Assembly: GCA_009837185.1 (NCBI GenBank)
Contig: VXUA01000085.1
Location: 59,664-123,663 of the forward strand
Length of the DNA: 64,000 nt
Direction of reading: 5' to 3'
DNA from: Gammaproteobacteria bacterium
Lineage (GTDB): Bacteria > Pseudomonadota > Gammaproteobacteria > Pseudomonadales > Azotimanducaceae
Shown here: positions 26,148 to 34,075 of the stretch, piece after piece
Layout of the letters: each line of letters begins with the position of its first letter
Position numbering within the stretch: position 1 is the stretch's first letter
The notes under the pieces: generated by a model
Seen by the model: the letters and a program-made list of their open reading frames with translations, nothing else
Told to the model about the DNA's origin: nothing
Databases searched by the model: none
Translations under genes and position numbers: made by a program

Positions 26148-26474
26148 TCAACTGTCCTTAAACGGGAGCTGATAAAATTCTCTGTTAATAGTATTCAGTG
26201 ATACTTCGTGTTGAAGTCTCTCACTCGTAATGAGTAGCATACCTTCCCAGAACATAAGATCAGTTCTATCGTTGAATCGTGTTGATCTATGGTCTGACTC
26301 TATGAAGACGTGAGTCATTCCACAAATCATTATGAGAGACGTTTTAGGTCTAATCTCTCGGGGACATGAACCGACAACTGAATTATGGACTCCGCACCAA
26401 TTTTCAATGAGCGGTGAGTTATCAATCAGAAACAAGTCGGACGTTTGAACATCTAATCCAAGTCGCAGACCCAC
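26148..26474 (-). CDS. Doubtful hypothetical protein
   Basis: An open frame of 108 codons from a GTG at 26474 without a ribosome binding site. The translation has mixed composition and no motif I recognise. A separate ATG at 26522 opens MSQFDGKMNILKSMMEWV in another frame that would join this one with a single base shift near 26475, so this may be a damaged gene. The AT-rich surroundings between hicBA and the TonB receptor suggest acquired DNA. Nothing further is seen in 26523-26734. Confidence 0.25.
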   Translation of the reverse strand: MGLRLGLDVQTSDLFLIDNSPLIENWCGVHNSVVGSCPREIRPKTSLIMICGMTHVFIESDHRSTRFNDRTDLMFWEGMLLITSERLQHEVSLNTINREFYQLPFKDS

Positions 26475-26734
26475 TCCATCATTGACTTAAGAATGTTCAT
26501 CTTACCATCGAATTGACTCATCAGCGAGGGAGTACCATCCTATCTGTCATTCGACAGGGAAATACTTGAGCATAGCACAAAGATTAATGCATTAGTAAAT
26601 TTCTTGTCTAATTCCTTGAAGAAACCCTTCGATAACGGGAGATTTACAACTACACTAGAGTTGGAATTCTTATTGGGACGTCCGACAACTTACCCCGGTA
26701 CTCGAGTAAGAAATTCCCTTTCAAGATTTTGAAT

Positions 26735-29296
26735 CTACCAACGATACTGCACGCGAGTCTGAAAGTTTCTGGGTAGTTCAGGTAGTACGATCGCTCCTCC
26801 AAACAAGTTGGGAAAATTAGATCGGAAATAACGCTCATCGGTCAAGTTTTTCGCCGACACCGTGAACATCCAATCGCCTTTCTCAACAACCAAACCGGCA
26901 TTGATCAGCGTATAGGCCGGCAGTAACACGGAATTAGAGAAGCCTGAGTGCACTGAATCCACATTGACGGCACTACCACTGACAGCAATTCCATTGCCGA
27001 AATCATAAGTAGCGGTGATTGAACCGATTGAGCTCGGCATGCCCGCGCGACGCGCACCTCGTTCGCCACGTCGAATCACCGTACCGACCAGAGATCCTCC
27101 GTAAAACGTTTCGGGTGCAACACCAGGTATGTCGTCTGCTCCAATGAAGCTGAAACGTGAACCCCAGTTGAGTGTGTTTAAGTTAATCACCTCCATCGCC
27201 GAATAGCCCACGGTGACAAGTAGTTGTTCGGTGACCACCCAACGTAACTCGAACTCAACCCCCTCGGTTTGCGTTGCCTGGTTGGTGACTATTGACTGGG
27301 CAGAAAAGTCTGTCCGGTCCTGCTCAAAAATAGCGATAGCCCCGTAAAGTGAATTTTCAATGAGGCTCGCTTTGAGACCAATCTCCAACAATTTGGAAGT
27401 GTCGAATGCGCCACCATCTGCGATGTTGTCCGTCGTAATCTCCGCCCCTTGTCCGGCAATGATCGTGGATTGTGTTGAAGCGGTGATATAGGGAATTAGT
27501 CCCGATCCGAGGTCATAGTTGACGCTGAGAGTCCAAGAAAAGCCGTCGAAGCTATTCGTTGCTTGTTCTCGAACGCACGAATCGCCCGGCGGTGGACAGA
27601 AGTTATTGGCACTAGCAAAGAGAAGCTTGTCTACAGGCTGCCGACTCTCCATGTCGATGGTGTCCCAGCGAATGCCTATTAGAACGCCGAGCCCATTATT
27701 CCAAGTGAGATCGGCTAGCGCGGCTAGACCTAGATCTAAATAATCGCCGATGTAATATTCCGTGTAATCGTCGTCGATCCGCGTTGACAGCAAGCGAGAG
27801 TCTAATGGTCCCGCTGGTTGTGTTAGGTCCCGCCGGTCAAAGTATTCATTAGTGAAGTCGTCAGCATGGTCAAAGTTCGTGTAGCGTAGCGATGGCGACA
27901 GTTGAACGTCGATCATCAAGTCTCTGCTACGCCAAAATTTGGAAGCAACGAGTTTGTTTTCTATGACCCATGTATCGTGAAATTGTGAGAACCCATAGGC
28001 GTTTTCGTTCAGGTTATCGTAGGCCTCAAAGAACAACTGGTTCGTCCACTTCCAGCCGTCGCGATCTTGAGGGTACCAGATTACATCGAAATATAGAGTA
28101 ATCACGTCGTTCTCAAGAGTGTCGTCCGGAGCGGTCAAGCTGTAGCTACCGTCGATTATTGCAGTACCAACGTTCACTAGGCGCAGGAGATCTGGTAAAC
28201 AACCGAATATAAGAGTATCGCCAATTGAACACACATCGCCATCGGGTCTACCGGGGTCGAGACTAGCTGAATTACCTGGCACCAACCCGGCCGTGAAGGG
28301 ATTGAGGTCAGTGAAACCATCCCCGTCGATATCGAATTCTTGGTGTGAAATGAAACCATCACCATCTATATCCAATGGTAGCGGTCGACCTGTAATGTAG
28401 ACTCCCCGATCGATGAGTTCCTGGGTCAGGCGATTCCAACCTGCGTTCTGTTGTCCTGTATACGCATGAAACATACCACCGAAGTGTAAGTGAACGCGTT
28501 CGCTCAGATCAGCTTCAAATGACGCCTGTAGCAGGGTCTGTTCATCGTCGTTATTGCGATAGTAGGAACCGGAATTTTCAATTTCAGCATAGAGGTAGTA
28601 ACCGAAATCTTCGCCATTGAACTCCGTCGCACCACCAATTTCTCCTGTGACAATCAATTTGTCCCAACTTCCAACGACCATACTCACCGCACCGGTGCGT
28701 TCGTCAACTATTTCACCAGTGTGTTCGATTCTGGCAGATTTTGGGTTGAAATTTAGGTATCCTCCGATCTTAGACGGACCGTAGATAGGTGAAGCCGGAC
28801 CGCGAACTATGTCAATGCGATCAGAAGCACCGATAGGTGTTGGGTAATTACCCGGGTTGTCTAAACGTCGGACTCCGCGAAAGTAGGTTTCACCTGGAGT
28901 ACCTCGAATGTCCAACGCACCAGCGACTCCAAAGAAAGACTGAGTGAAAGTACCTGGAGCTACAGTTATCAGTTCATCGATGTCGCGAATACCAAAACGA
29001 TTGATCATCTCGTCACTCACAGAGGAGGCAGAACGAGACGTCAGTAATAACGTTTTTGCAAACCCGTAAACTGTCTCCACTTCCTCAATCGGAAGGCTGC
29101 CGAGATTCCCAACAACCACTACTTCTTCAATTTGATCCTCTTCTGACTCTTGAGCGGTAGCAAGAACACAAGAGAGAATTAGCACGAGCAGTGCTCCTGC
29201 GCGGTGTTTGCATCGGGGTCTCAATTCAGAAGAATTGTTTGCACTCGACAGGTACATACGATTGAGAAGATTGTTGGAAAGAGTTTCAGCTGTCAA
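26735..29296 (-). CDS. TonB-dependent outer membrane receptor with EF-hand loop
   Basis: This 853-residue protein has a signal peptide to about residue 49. The TonB box region IEEVVVVG is at 56-63, and the plug domain (about 80-190) has IRDIDELI, RGTPGETYFRGVRR, DRIDIVRGPASPIYGP and GGYLNF. The barrel follows and ends in VQYRW, with a terminal aromatic residue. Residues 309-320 form a canonical EF-hand loop (D309, D311, D313, G314, I316, E320) and 322-330 a partial second one. They lie in an extracellular loop. The substrate is not evident. TTG at 29296 is preceded by GAGGAAA at good spacing. ATG at 29257 would still leave a signal peptide. Confidence 0.9.
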   Translation of the reverse strand: MTAETLSNNLLNRMYLSSANNSSELRPRCKHRAGALLVLILSCVLATAQESEEDQIEEVVVVGNLGSLPIEEVETVYGFAKTLLLTSRSASSVSDEMINRFGIRDIDELITVAPGTFTQSFFGVAGALDIRGTPGETYFRGVRRLDNPGNYPTPIGASDRIDIVRGPASPIYGPSKIGGYLNFNPKSARIEHTGEIVDERTGAVSMVVGSWDKLIVTGEIGGATEFNGEDFGYYLYAEIENSGSYYRNNDDEQTLLQASFEADLSERVHLHFGGMFHAYTGQQNAGWNRLTQELIDRGVYITGRPLPLDIDGDGFISHQEFDIDGDGFTDLNPFTAGLVPGNSASLDPGRPDGDVCSIGDTLIFGCLPDLLRLVNVGTAIIDGSYSLTAPDDTLENDVITLYFDVIWYPQDRDGWKWTNQLFFEAYDNLNENAYGFSQFHDTWVIENKLVASKFWRSRDLMIDVQLSPSLRYTNFDHADDFTNEYFDRRDLTQPAGPLDSRLLSTRIDDDYTEYYIGDYLDLGLAALADLTWNNGLGVLIGIRWDTIDMESRQPVDKLLFASANNFCPPPGDSCVREQATNSFDGFSWTLSVNYDLGSGLIPYITASTQSTIIAGQGAEITTDNIADGGAFDTSKLLEIGLKASLIENSLYGAIAIFEQDRTDFSAQSIVTNQATQTEGVEFELRWVVTEQLLVTVGYSAMEVINLNTLNWGSRFSFIGADDIPGVAPETFYGGSLVGTVIRRGERGARRAGMPSSIGSITATYDFGNGIAVSGSAVNVDSVHSGFSNSVLLPAYTLINAGLVVEKGDWMFTVSAKNLTDERYFRSNFPNLFGGAIVLPELPRNFQTRVQYRW

Positions 29297-29654
29297 TTAG
29301 ATTTCCTCGGAATGCCTCGTTCACAGTCTCAAATTCTAATGCGACCTCAATAGCCTAGATACATTTTTCAGAAGACTACACTTTCGTAATCTAGCCTCTG
29401 GATAGCAGCGAAACTAGCCTTTCTGGTTGACTACAGGTGTTCAGAGATTCTGAGTCTGTTCCAATTCAACTTTATTAGCTTTCGTTGGTTCTAGGTCAAG
29501 TTCAATATAGCTTTTTACTACTTCAAACAGTTCGCTTTGCTAGTGAGCGTTGTCGAAGAGATTGCTTCCTTAAAATGAAGGGTGATGATGAGAATTCAAT
29601 GAACCCTATCAAACTGAGACAACTTCACCTATGTGCTCATAACAATTGCGTGGC
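29297..29654. other. Divergent intergenic region, no gene seen
   Basis: These 358 bp lie between the leftward TonB receptor and the rightward EEP gene. I see the receptor's ribosome binding site at the left edge and no Fur-like palindrome, tRNA or recognisable ORF. Promoters for both genes must lie here but no box stands out. Confidence 0.4.
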
Positions 29655-30494
29655 ATGAGTCTAACGCAAGAACGACCATTGAGAATTGTCTCTTGGAATA
29701 TGGCACACAGACACGACTCGTGGCGGACGCTTGGAGAAATGGACATCGACTTGGCTCTACTCCAAGAAACTTGCAAACCTCCGTCTGACATTGCAGAACA
29801 TATTGAGGTCGACCCGGCTCCATGGAGCACTGGCGTTAGAGGGCGCTGGCGTACGGCCATCGCTAAACTCTCGCATCGCATGTGCGTGGAGTGGCTAGAG
29901 CCAAAGCAAATTGCGAGCACTTCTTATCAAGAATTCGCGGTAAGCACACCCGGCACTCTCTCCGCAGCGAGAATTTTCCCAGAGTCTGGAGATCCAATCG
30001 TGGTTGTGTCGATGTGTGCCGAGTGGGAACGCCCTCATTCCTCTACGGGTAGCAGTTGGATCTATGCAGACGCATCTGCTCACCGAATAGTTTCTGATCT
30101 TGCAATATTTGTAGGTCGTCAGAAAGGACATCGAGTACTAGCGGCAGGGGACTTAAACATATTACGAGGTTATGGAGAGTATGGTAGCAATTATTGGCGC
30201 GCTCGCTACGACACAGTTTTTGCTCGATTTGAAGCGATGGGTATGCCTTGTGTCGGACCAGAGCACCCAAATGGGAAACAGGCCGAGCCATGGCCATCTG
30301 AACTCCCTAAAGACAGTAAAACAGTCCCTACGTTTCACTCCAACCGACAGACGCCAGCTACTGCGTCGCGTCAACTAGATTTTGTATTCGCCTCCGAGGA
30401 GCTAGCCGACCAAACTCAAGTTCGAGCCCTAAACGAGAGCGACATCTGGGGTCCAAGTGACCACTGTCGAATCATGGTAGAACTGGCTCTTTAA
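29655..30494 (+). CDS. Endonuclease/exonuclease/phosphatase (EEP) family hydrolase
   Basis: This protein of about 279 residues shows the EEP metal-dependent phosphoesterase motifs: RIVSWNMAHR at the start (Asn ligand), LALLQETC (Glu), AAGDLNILRG (Asp, Asn), RQLDFVFAS, and GPSDHCRI (Asp-His) at the end. Family members cut DNA, RNA, sugar phosphates or phosphoinositides, and the substrate is not readable here. There is no signal peptide, so it is probably cytoplasmic. The start is uncertain: ATG at 29655 is preferred, TTG at 29646 is in frame, and neither has a clear ribosome binding site. The stretch 30495-30659 before the convergent moeA is empty. Confidence 0.8.
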   Translation: MSLTQERPLRIVSWNMAHRHDSWRTLGEMDIDLALLQETCKPPSDIAEHIEVDPAPWSTGVRGRWRTAIAKLSHRMCVEWLEPKQIASTSYQEFAVSTPGTLSAARIFPESGDPIVVVSMCAEWERPHSSTGSSWIYADASAHRIVSDLAIFVGRQKGHRVLAAGDLNILRGYGEYGSNYWRARYDTVFARFEAMGMPCVGPEHPNGKQAEPWPSELPKDSKTVPTFHSNRQTPATASRQLDFVFASEELADQTQVRALNESDIWGPSDHCRIMVELAL

Positions 30495-30659
30495 ATCACT
30501 CCTACAACTGAGTTGATTCTTGAGTGATTCAATCGGTGTTTCTTGAGGAATGGACAGAGGGTTTATCTTTGATCGTGCATCTTGAAAGACTGTCTCTAGT
30601 CTGAAACTCCACATTTCCCAATACGGAGGTCGGGGTTTCCAATTCGATTACGTTAGACT

Positions 30660-31874
30660 CTAATAAACACTTCGTTGATTGGGTAAGAGCAGAATATCGA
30701 CCATTTCTCCGTCCTCTAGGTCGTCTCGATGCGCGGGCACGACTATTAAGCAGTTGCAATCTTTAAAAGAACCCAGACGATTCGAACTCTGATCGCCGGT
30801 GGTTGCGACGCGTAATTCTCGATTGTCACCGACGAAGATTCCGCGTTGGTACTCGCACCGTCCAGACTTATGTGAAATGTTGGTTGTTAACTTTGCTCTG
30901 AAGTGAGTCGGCCGGTGCCACGGAATGCCCGACATCGAATCAACGGTAGGTGCGACAAAGAGTAGGTAGGTGACGATCGTCGACACTGGATTGCCTGGCA
31001 GACCAAAAAACAGTGCATTGTCAATGGTTCCGACAGCGAGAGGTTTCCCAGGTTTCAGCGCGAGAGAAAAGAACTCGAGCTTACCGATTTCTTCTAACAC
31101 AGGACGTACAAAGTCAGATTCGCCGACGGAAACTCCCCCACTAGTGATGATTAAATCTACTTCACCGGCGATGGACAATAGGCTCTGTTTAATCTCATCG
31201 GGATTGTCGGAAAGTTGTCCTAAATCCACGATTTCGACCGGTTTGGATTGCAATAACGCGATCAAGGCTGTGCGATTGGATTCGTAAATTTGACCGGGTT
31301 GAAGTTGTTGCCCAGGATCGCGTAATTCATCCCCTGTTGAAAAAACCGCAACTTTGATCCGCCGGACGACTTCAATATCAGTGATCCCAAATGCGGAACA
31401 CCAACCAATGGAAAAGGGTGAAAGTACGTCCCGGTTCGATGCAATCGTCATTCCCTTTGTCGCATCCATTCCTTTCTTACGAATGTTTTCCATCCCGACG
31501 CATTCACGATTCACCATGACATCACCTTCGCCGTTTAGAACATCTTCTTGACAAACGACCGTAGTTGCACCTGTCGGCACCACTGCTCCAGTGAAAATAC
31601 GGCAAGCGTGTCCTTCATCGAGCTGTTCACCGTACGGATGTCCTGCGCGACTCTCGCCAACAACTTCAAACCTTGTACCGGGTTCGATTCGATTGGGACC
31701 ACACAACGCGTATCCGTCCATTGCCGAATTATCGAATGGCGGCGAATGTTGTGGTGCAGTGATCGATCGTTTGAGGGTACGGCCGACGCCCTCGCGTAGT
31801 GGGACAGTCTCATATTCCTTTACTTGAGGTACTATGGACCGTAATTTCTTGATGGCGGTTTCTACAGATAACAT
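30660..31874 (-). CDS. moeA: Molybdopterin molybdenumtransferase MoeA
   Basis: This 404-residue protein inserts molybdate into molybdopterin-AMP, the last step of Mo-cofactor synthesis. MoeA motifs in order: PPFDNSAMDGYA (about 45-56), RIFTGAVVPTGATTVV (about 93-108), STGDEL (about 184-189), IITSGGVSVGESDFV (about 252-266), LKPGKPLAVG and FFGLPGNPVS (about 285-310), then the C-terminal domain IV beta barrel. The length fits the family. It is divergent from tsaB with only 6 bp between the two start codons, so each promoter must lie inside or across the other gene. No other moa or moe genes are in the window. Confidence 0.94.
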   Translation of the reverse strand: MLSVETAIKKLRSIVPQVKEYETVPLREGVGRTLKRSITAPQHSPPFDNSAMDGYALCGPNRIEPGTRFEVVGESRAGHPYGEQLDEGHACRIFTGAVVPTGATTVVCQEDVLNGEGDVMVNRECVGMENIRKKGMDATKGMTIASNRDVLSPFSIGWCSAFGITDIEVVRRIKVAVFSTGDELRDPGQQLQPGQIYESNRTALIALLQSKPVEIVDLGQLSDNPDEIKQSLLSIAGEVDLIITSGGVSVGESDFVRPVLEEIGKLEFFSLALKPGKPLAVGTIDNALFFGLPGNPVSTIVTYLLFVAPTVDSMSGIPWHRPTHFRAKLTTNISHKSGRCEYQRGIFVGDNRELRVATTGDQSSNRLGSFKDCNCLIVVPAHRDDLEDGEMVDILLLPNQRSVY

Positions 31875-31880
31875 ATTGGC

Positions 31881-32492
31881 ATGTGTCAGGTTTTAGCGTT
31901 AGAAACAACTTCAGATGTTTGTTCCGTCGCTGTTAATATTGGTTCAAAGATTGCGTGCCACAGTTTAATAGCACCGCGAAAGCATAACGAATTCATTCTC
32001 AAAATGGTTGACGAATTACTAGAGAGTAACGACGTACAGAGAGTCGACCTCGATTTAGTGGCGTTTTCTGCAGGGCCAGGATCATTCACGGGAGTACGAT
32101 TAGGTGCATCGATAGCGCAAGGAATAGCTTTAGGATTGGGTATCAACGTTGTCGTAATACCTACCAGTGCCGCGATGGCATTGCAGGTTCGACAATTGCA
32201 TCCGGAAAGACAGACTTGTACTCTGGTACGCTGGTCTCGACGCGGGTGGTATTACGTTGCTCAATTTCGCTGGAAAGACGATGTAATGGAATGTGTGCAC
32301 GAAGATAAACTAGTAGCTGAAGAAGACGTTCCGACAACCTCAGATGTTGTTACCGACAAGCAGATTACTTTGCGTGCGCAGTCAGTACTGGACTTAGCTC
32401 AAGCGCGAAAAATGCATAGTGTCTTGCCAGAACAAGCGTTACCACTATATTTGGTTGGTGACTCGCCTTATCAAGTGAAATCGGGGCAGTGA
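31881..32492 (+). CDS. tsaB: tRNA threonylcarbamoyladenosine biosynthesis protein TsaB
   Basis: This 203-residue protein is an ASKHA-fold partner of TsaD in making t6A37 of ANN-decoding tRNAs. Motifs: LALETTSDVCSVAV (5-18), HNEFILKMVDELL (about 35-47), and AFSAGPGSFTGVRLGASIAQGIA (about 62-84), the strongest TsaB signature. It is about 30 residues shorter than the E. coli protein. The shortening is in the second lobe, which is known to be variable. It leads a rightward group with a methyltransferase (48 bp later) and rsmJ, which suggests an RNA-modification theme. Confidence 0.92.
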   Translation: MCQVLALETTSDVCSVAVNIGSKIACHSLIAPRKHNEFILKMVDELLESNDVQRVDLDLVAFSAGPGSFTGVRLGASIAQGIALGLGINVVVIPTSAAMALQVRQLHPERQTCTLVRWSRRGWYYVAQFRWKDDVMECVHEDKLVAEEDVPTTSDVVTDKQITLRAQSVLDLAQARKMHSVLPEQALPLYLVGDSPYQVKSGQ

Positions 32493-32540
32493 TTGGCGGA
32501 TTAGACACGATCAGCACTATATAGTTCTAGCAATTTCGAC

Positions 32541-33314
32541 ATGAACGATTCCAATTCGTTACAACAACATCAACGGTTCAATCGCGCGGCTTGGACCAAA
32601 CAAGCTAAGGACTATGTTGAAGACGCTGAAACCAAGTGGCGATCACAGGATCCTGTGTGGGGGATTTGGCAATGGCCAAATGCAGACGTGCCATTGTTGC
32701 CAGCCAGTCTCAGGGGCAAGAGGTGTTTAGAAATTGGTTGTGGTACGGCATATGTATCTTCTTGGATGGCTACTCGAGGCGGTGAGTGTTTTGCGATTGA
32801 TCCTACACCCCGCCAACTAGCGACAGCAAACAGACTCCGCGCCGACTCTTTAAATGCTGTTAGCCTCGTCGAAGTGTTTGGAGAAACATTACCTTTTCCA
32901 GACAGCACCTTCGATTTTGCTATTTCGGAATACGGTGCGAGTTTGTGGGCGGATCCGTATCAATGGATACCAGAAGCAACTCGCGTACTCAGATCGAATG
33001 GTCAGCTCGTCTTTATGACGTGCCACGTAATTTCGCAATTGTGTTGCCCAGACGACGACAGTAGTAGAAATGAGACTCGGTTGCTTCGTCCTTATTTAGG
33101 TCTTTATCGACTCCCTTGGACGGATCCTCCAACTGTTGAGTTTCAACTGCCTCATGGTAAGTGGATCGAGCTATTGAGTGAAAATGGCTTTGCTATCGAG
33201 AGACTGCTGGAAATAGGGGCACCAGAAAATGGTGAAAGCAGGTATGAATGGGCCGATGCCGAATGGGCACAGAGTTGGCCGACTGAAGAAGTCTGGTTCG
33301 CAAGAAGAGTATGA
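32541..33314 (+). CDS. Class I SAM-dependent methyltransferase
   Basis: This 257-residue cytoplasmic protein has motif I LEIGCGTAYVSSWMA (about 63-77), motif II CFAIDPTPRQL (about 82-92), and the post-motifs GETLPFPDSTFDFAISEYG and EATRVLRSNGQLVFM. This is the Methyltransf_11 pattern of small-molecule methyltransferases. The first 60 residues, with several Trp, may shape the substrate site. The substrate is unknown. The stop overlaps the rsmJ start in ATGA, so the two are translationally coupled. It could be a quinone, small-metabolite or RNA methylase. Confidence 0.82.
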   Translation: MNDSNSLQQHQRFNRAAWTKQAKDYVEDAETKWRSQDPVWGIWQWPNADVPLLPASLRGKRCLEIGCGTAYVSSWMATRGGECFAIDPTPRQLATANRLRADSLNAVSLVEVFGETLPFPDSTFDFAISEYGASLWADPYQWIPEATRVLRSNGQLVFMTCHVISQLCCPDDDSSRNETRLLRPYLGLYRLPWTDPPTVEFQLPHGKWIELLSENGFAIERLLEIGAPENGESRYEWADAEWAQSWPTEEVWFARRV

Positions 33315-34066
33315 CCTCGGCGAGTAGAACCACTGAGGAGACGGTCGCTGAATTAGATCCTATCGATTCCGCTCAAACACCTATTTTTTTGCGACCGGAC
33401 GATGATCGAGGTAAAGAGCTAGCTTCGACCTTCGACCTTGAGTTTAGAGATATTCAATCCGCACCCGCCACCGATTGGTATTTGGGATGTAAGCAGGGGG
33501 AATTAGCTCTGTGCCATTCATCGGAACATTCCCTCGTAATCTCAGAACGTTCAGTTCGAAGTAAGATCGACGACGCTCGGAACACGCATTTGGCGAAGGC
33601 CTGCATGGCACGACGGGGGCGAGTCGTACTAGACGCGTTTGGAGGCTGGGGAATCGATGGACTTACCTTGAGTGCTTTAGGTTGTGAAGTGACGATTCTC
33701 GAGGTAAATTCCTTGATCTGCACGATGGCGCGATACTTAGCGCAAGAACTTGGCTGCACGGCGAAGGTTGTATGCGCCGACGCGGAACGGTACCTACAAG
33801 ACACCAATGAAGTCTTTGATGTCGTTTATTTCGATCCAATGTTCCCGGGGCACCCAAAGAGCGCGAAACCCGTCCGTCGGATGCAAATACTAGAAGTACT
33901 AGCTCGAAAAGACCCTGATATTGAGCAAATCTTTGAATTCGCTAAGAGTCGGACGCGCGACCGAATCGTTGTCAAACGCCGACGAACTGAGAATGCTAGA
34001 GGTCTAGTACCCGATTGGAACGTCTCTGGAAGAACGGTGCGTTTCGACGTCTTTCAGATTCGCTAG
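33311..34066 (+). CDS. rsmJ: 16S rRNA (guanine1516-N2)-methyltransferase RsmJ
   Basis: This 251-residue protein shows RsmJ features: motif I VLDAFGGWGIDGLTLSALG (about 109-127) and YFDPMFPGHPKSAKPVRRMQ (about 178-197), matching the DPMFPxxxKSA catalytic signature, with a closing VKRRRTENA segment. It methylates N2 of G1516 in helix 45 of 16S rRNA. The family is largely gammaproteobacterial, which supports the assignment of the host. It is coupled by ATGA to the preceding methyltransferase and ends 9 bp from the convergent gspD stop. Confidence 0.88.
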   Translation: MTSASRTTEETVAELDPIDSAQTPIFLRPDDDRGKELASTFDLEFRDIQSAPATDWYLGCKQGELALCHSSEHSLVISERSVRSKIDDARNTHLAKACMARRGRVVLDAFGGWGIDGLTLSALGCEVTILEVNSLICTMARYLAQELGCTAKVVCADAERYLQDTNEVFDVVYFDPMFPGHPKSAKPVRRMQILEVLARKDPDIEQIFEFAKSRTRDRIVVKRRRTENARGLVPDWNVSGRTVRFDVFQIR

Positions 34067-34075
34067 CGAAGAGTC

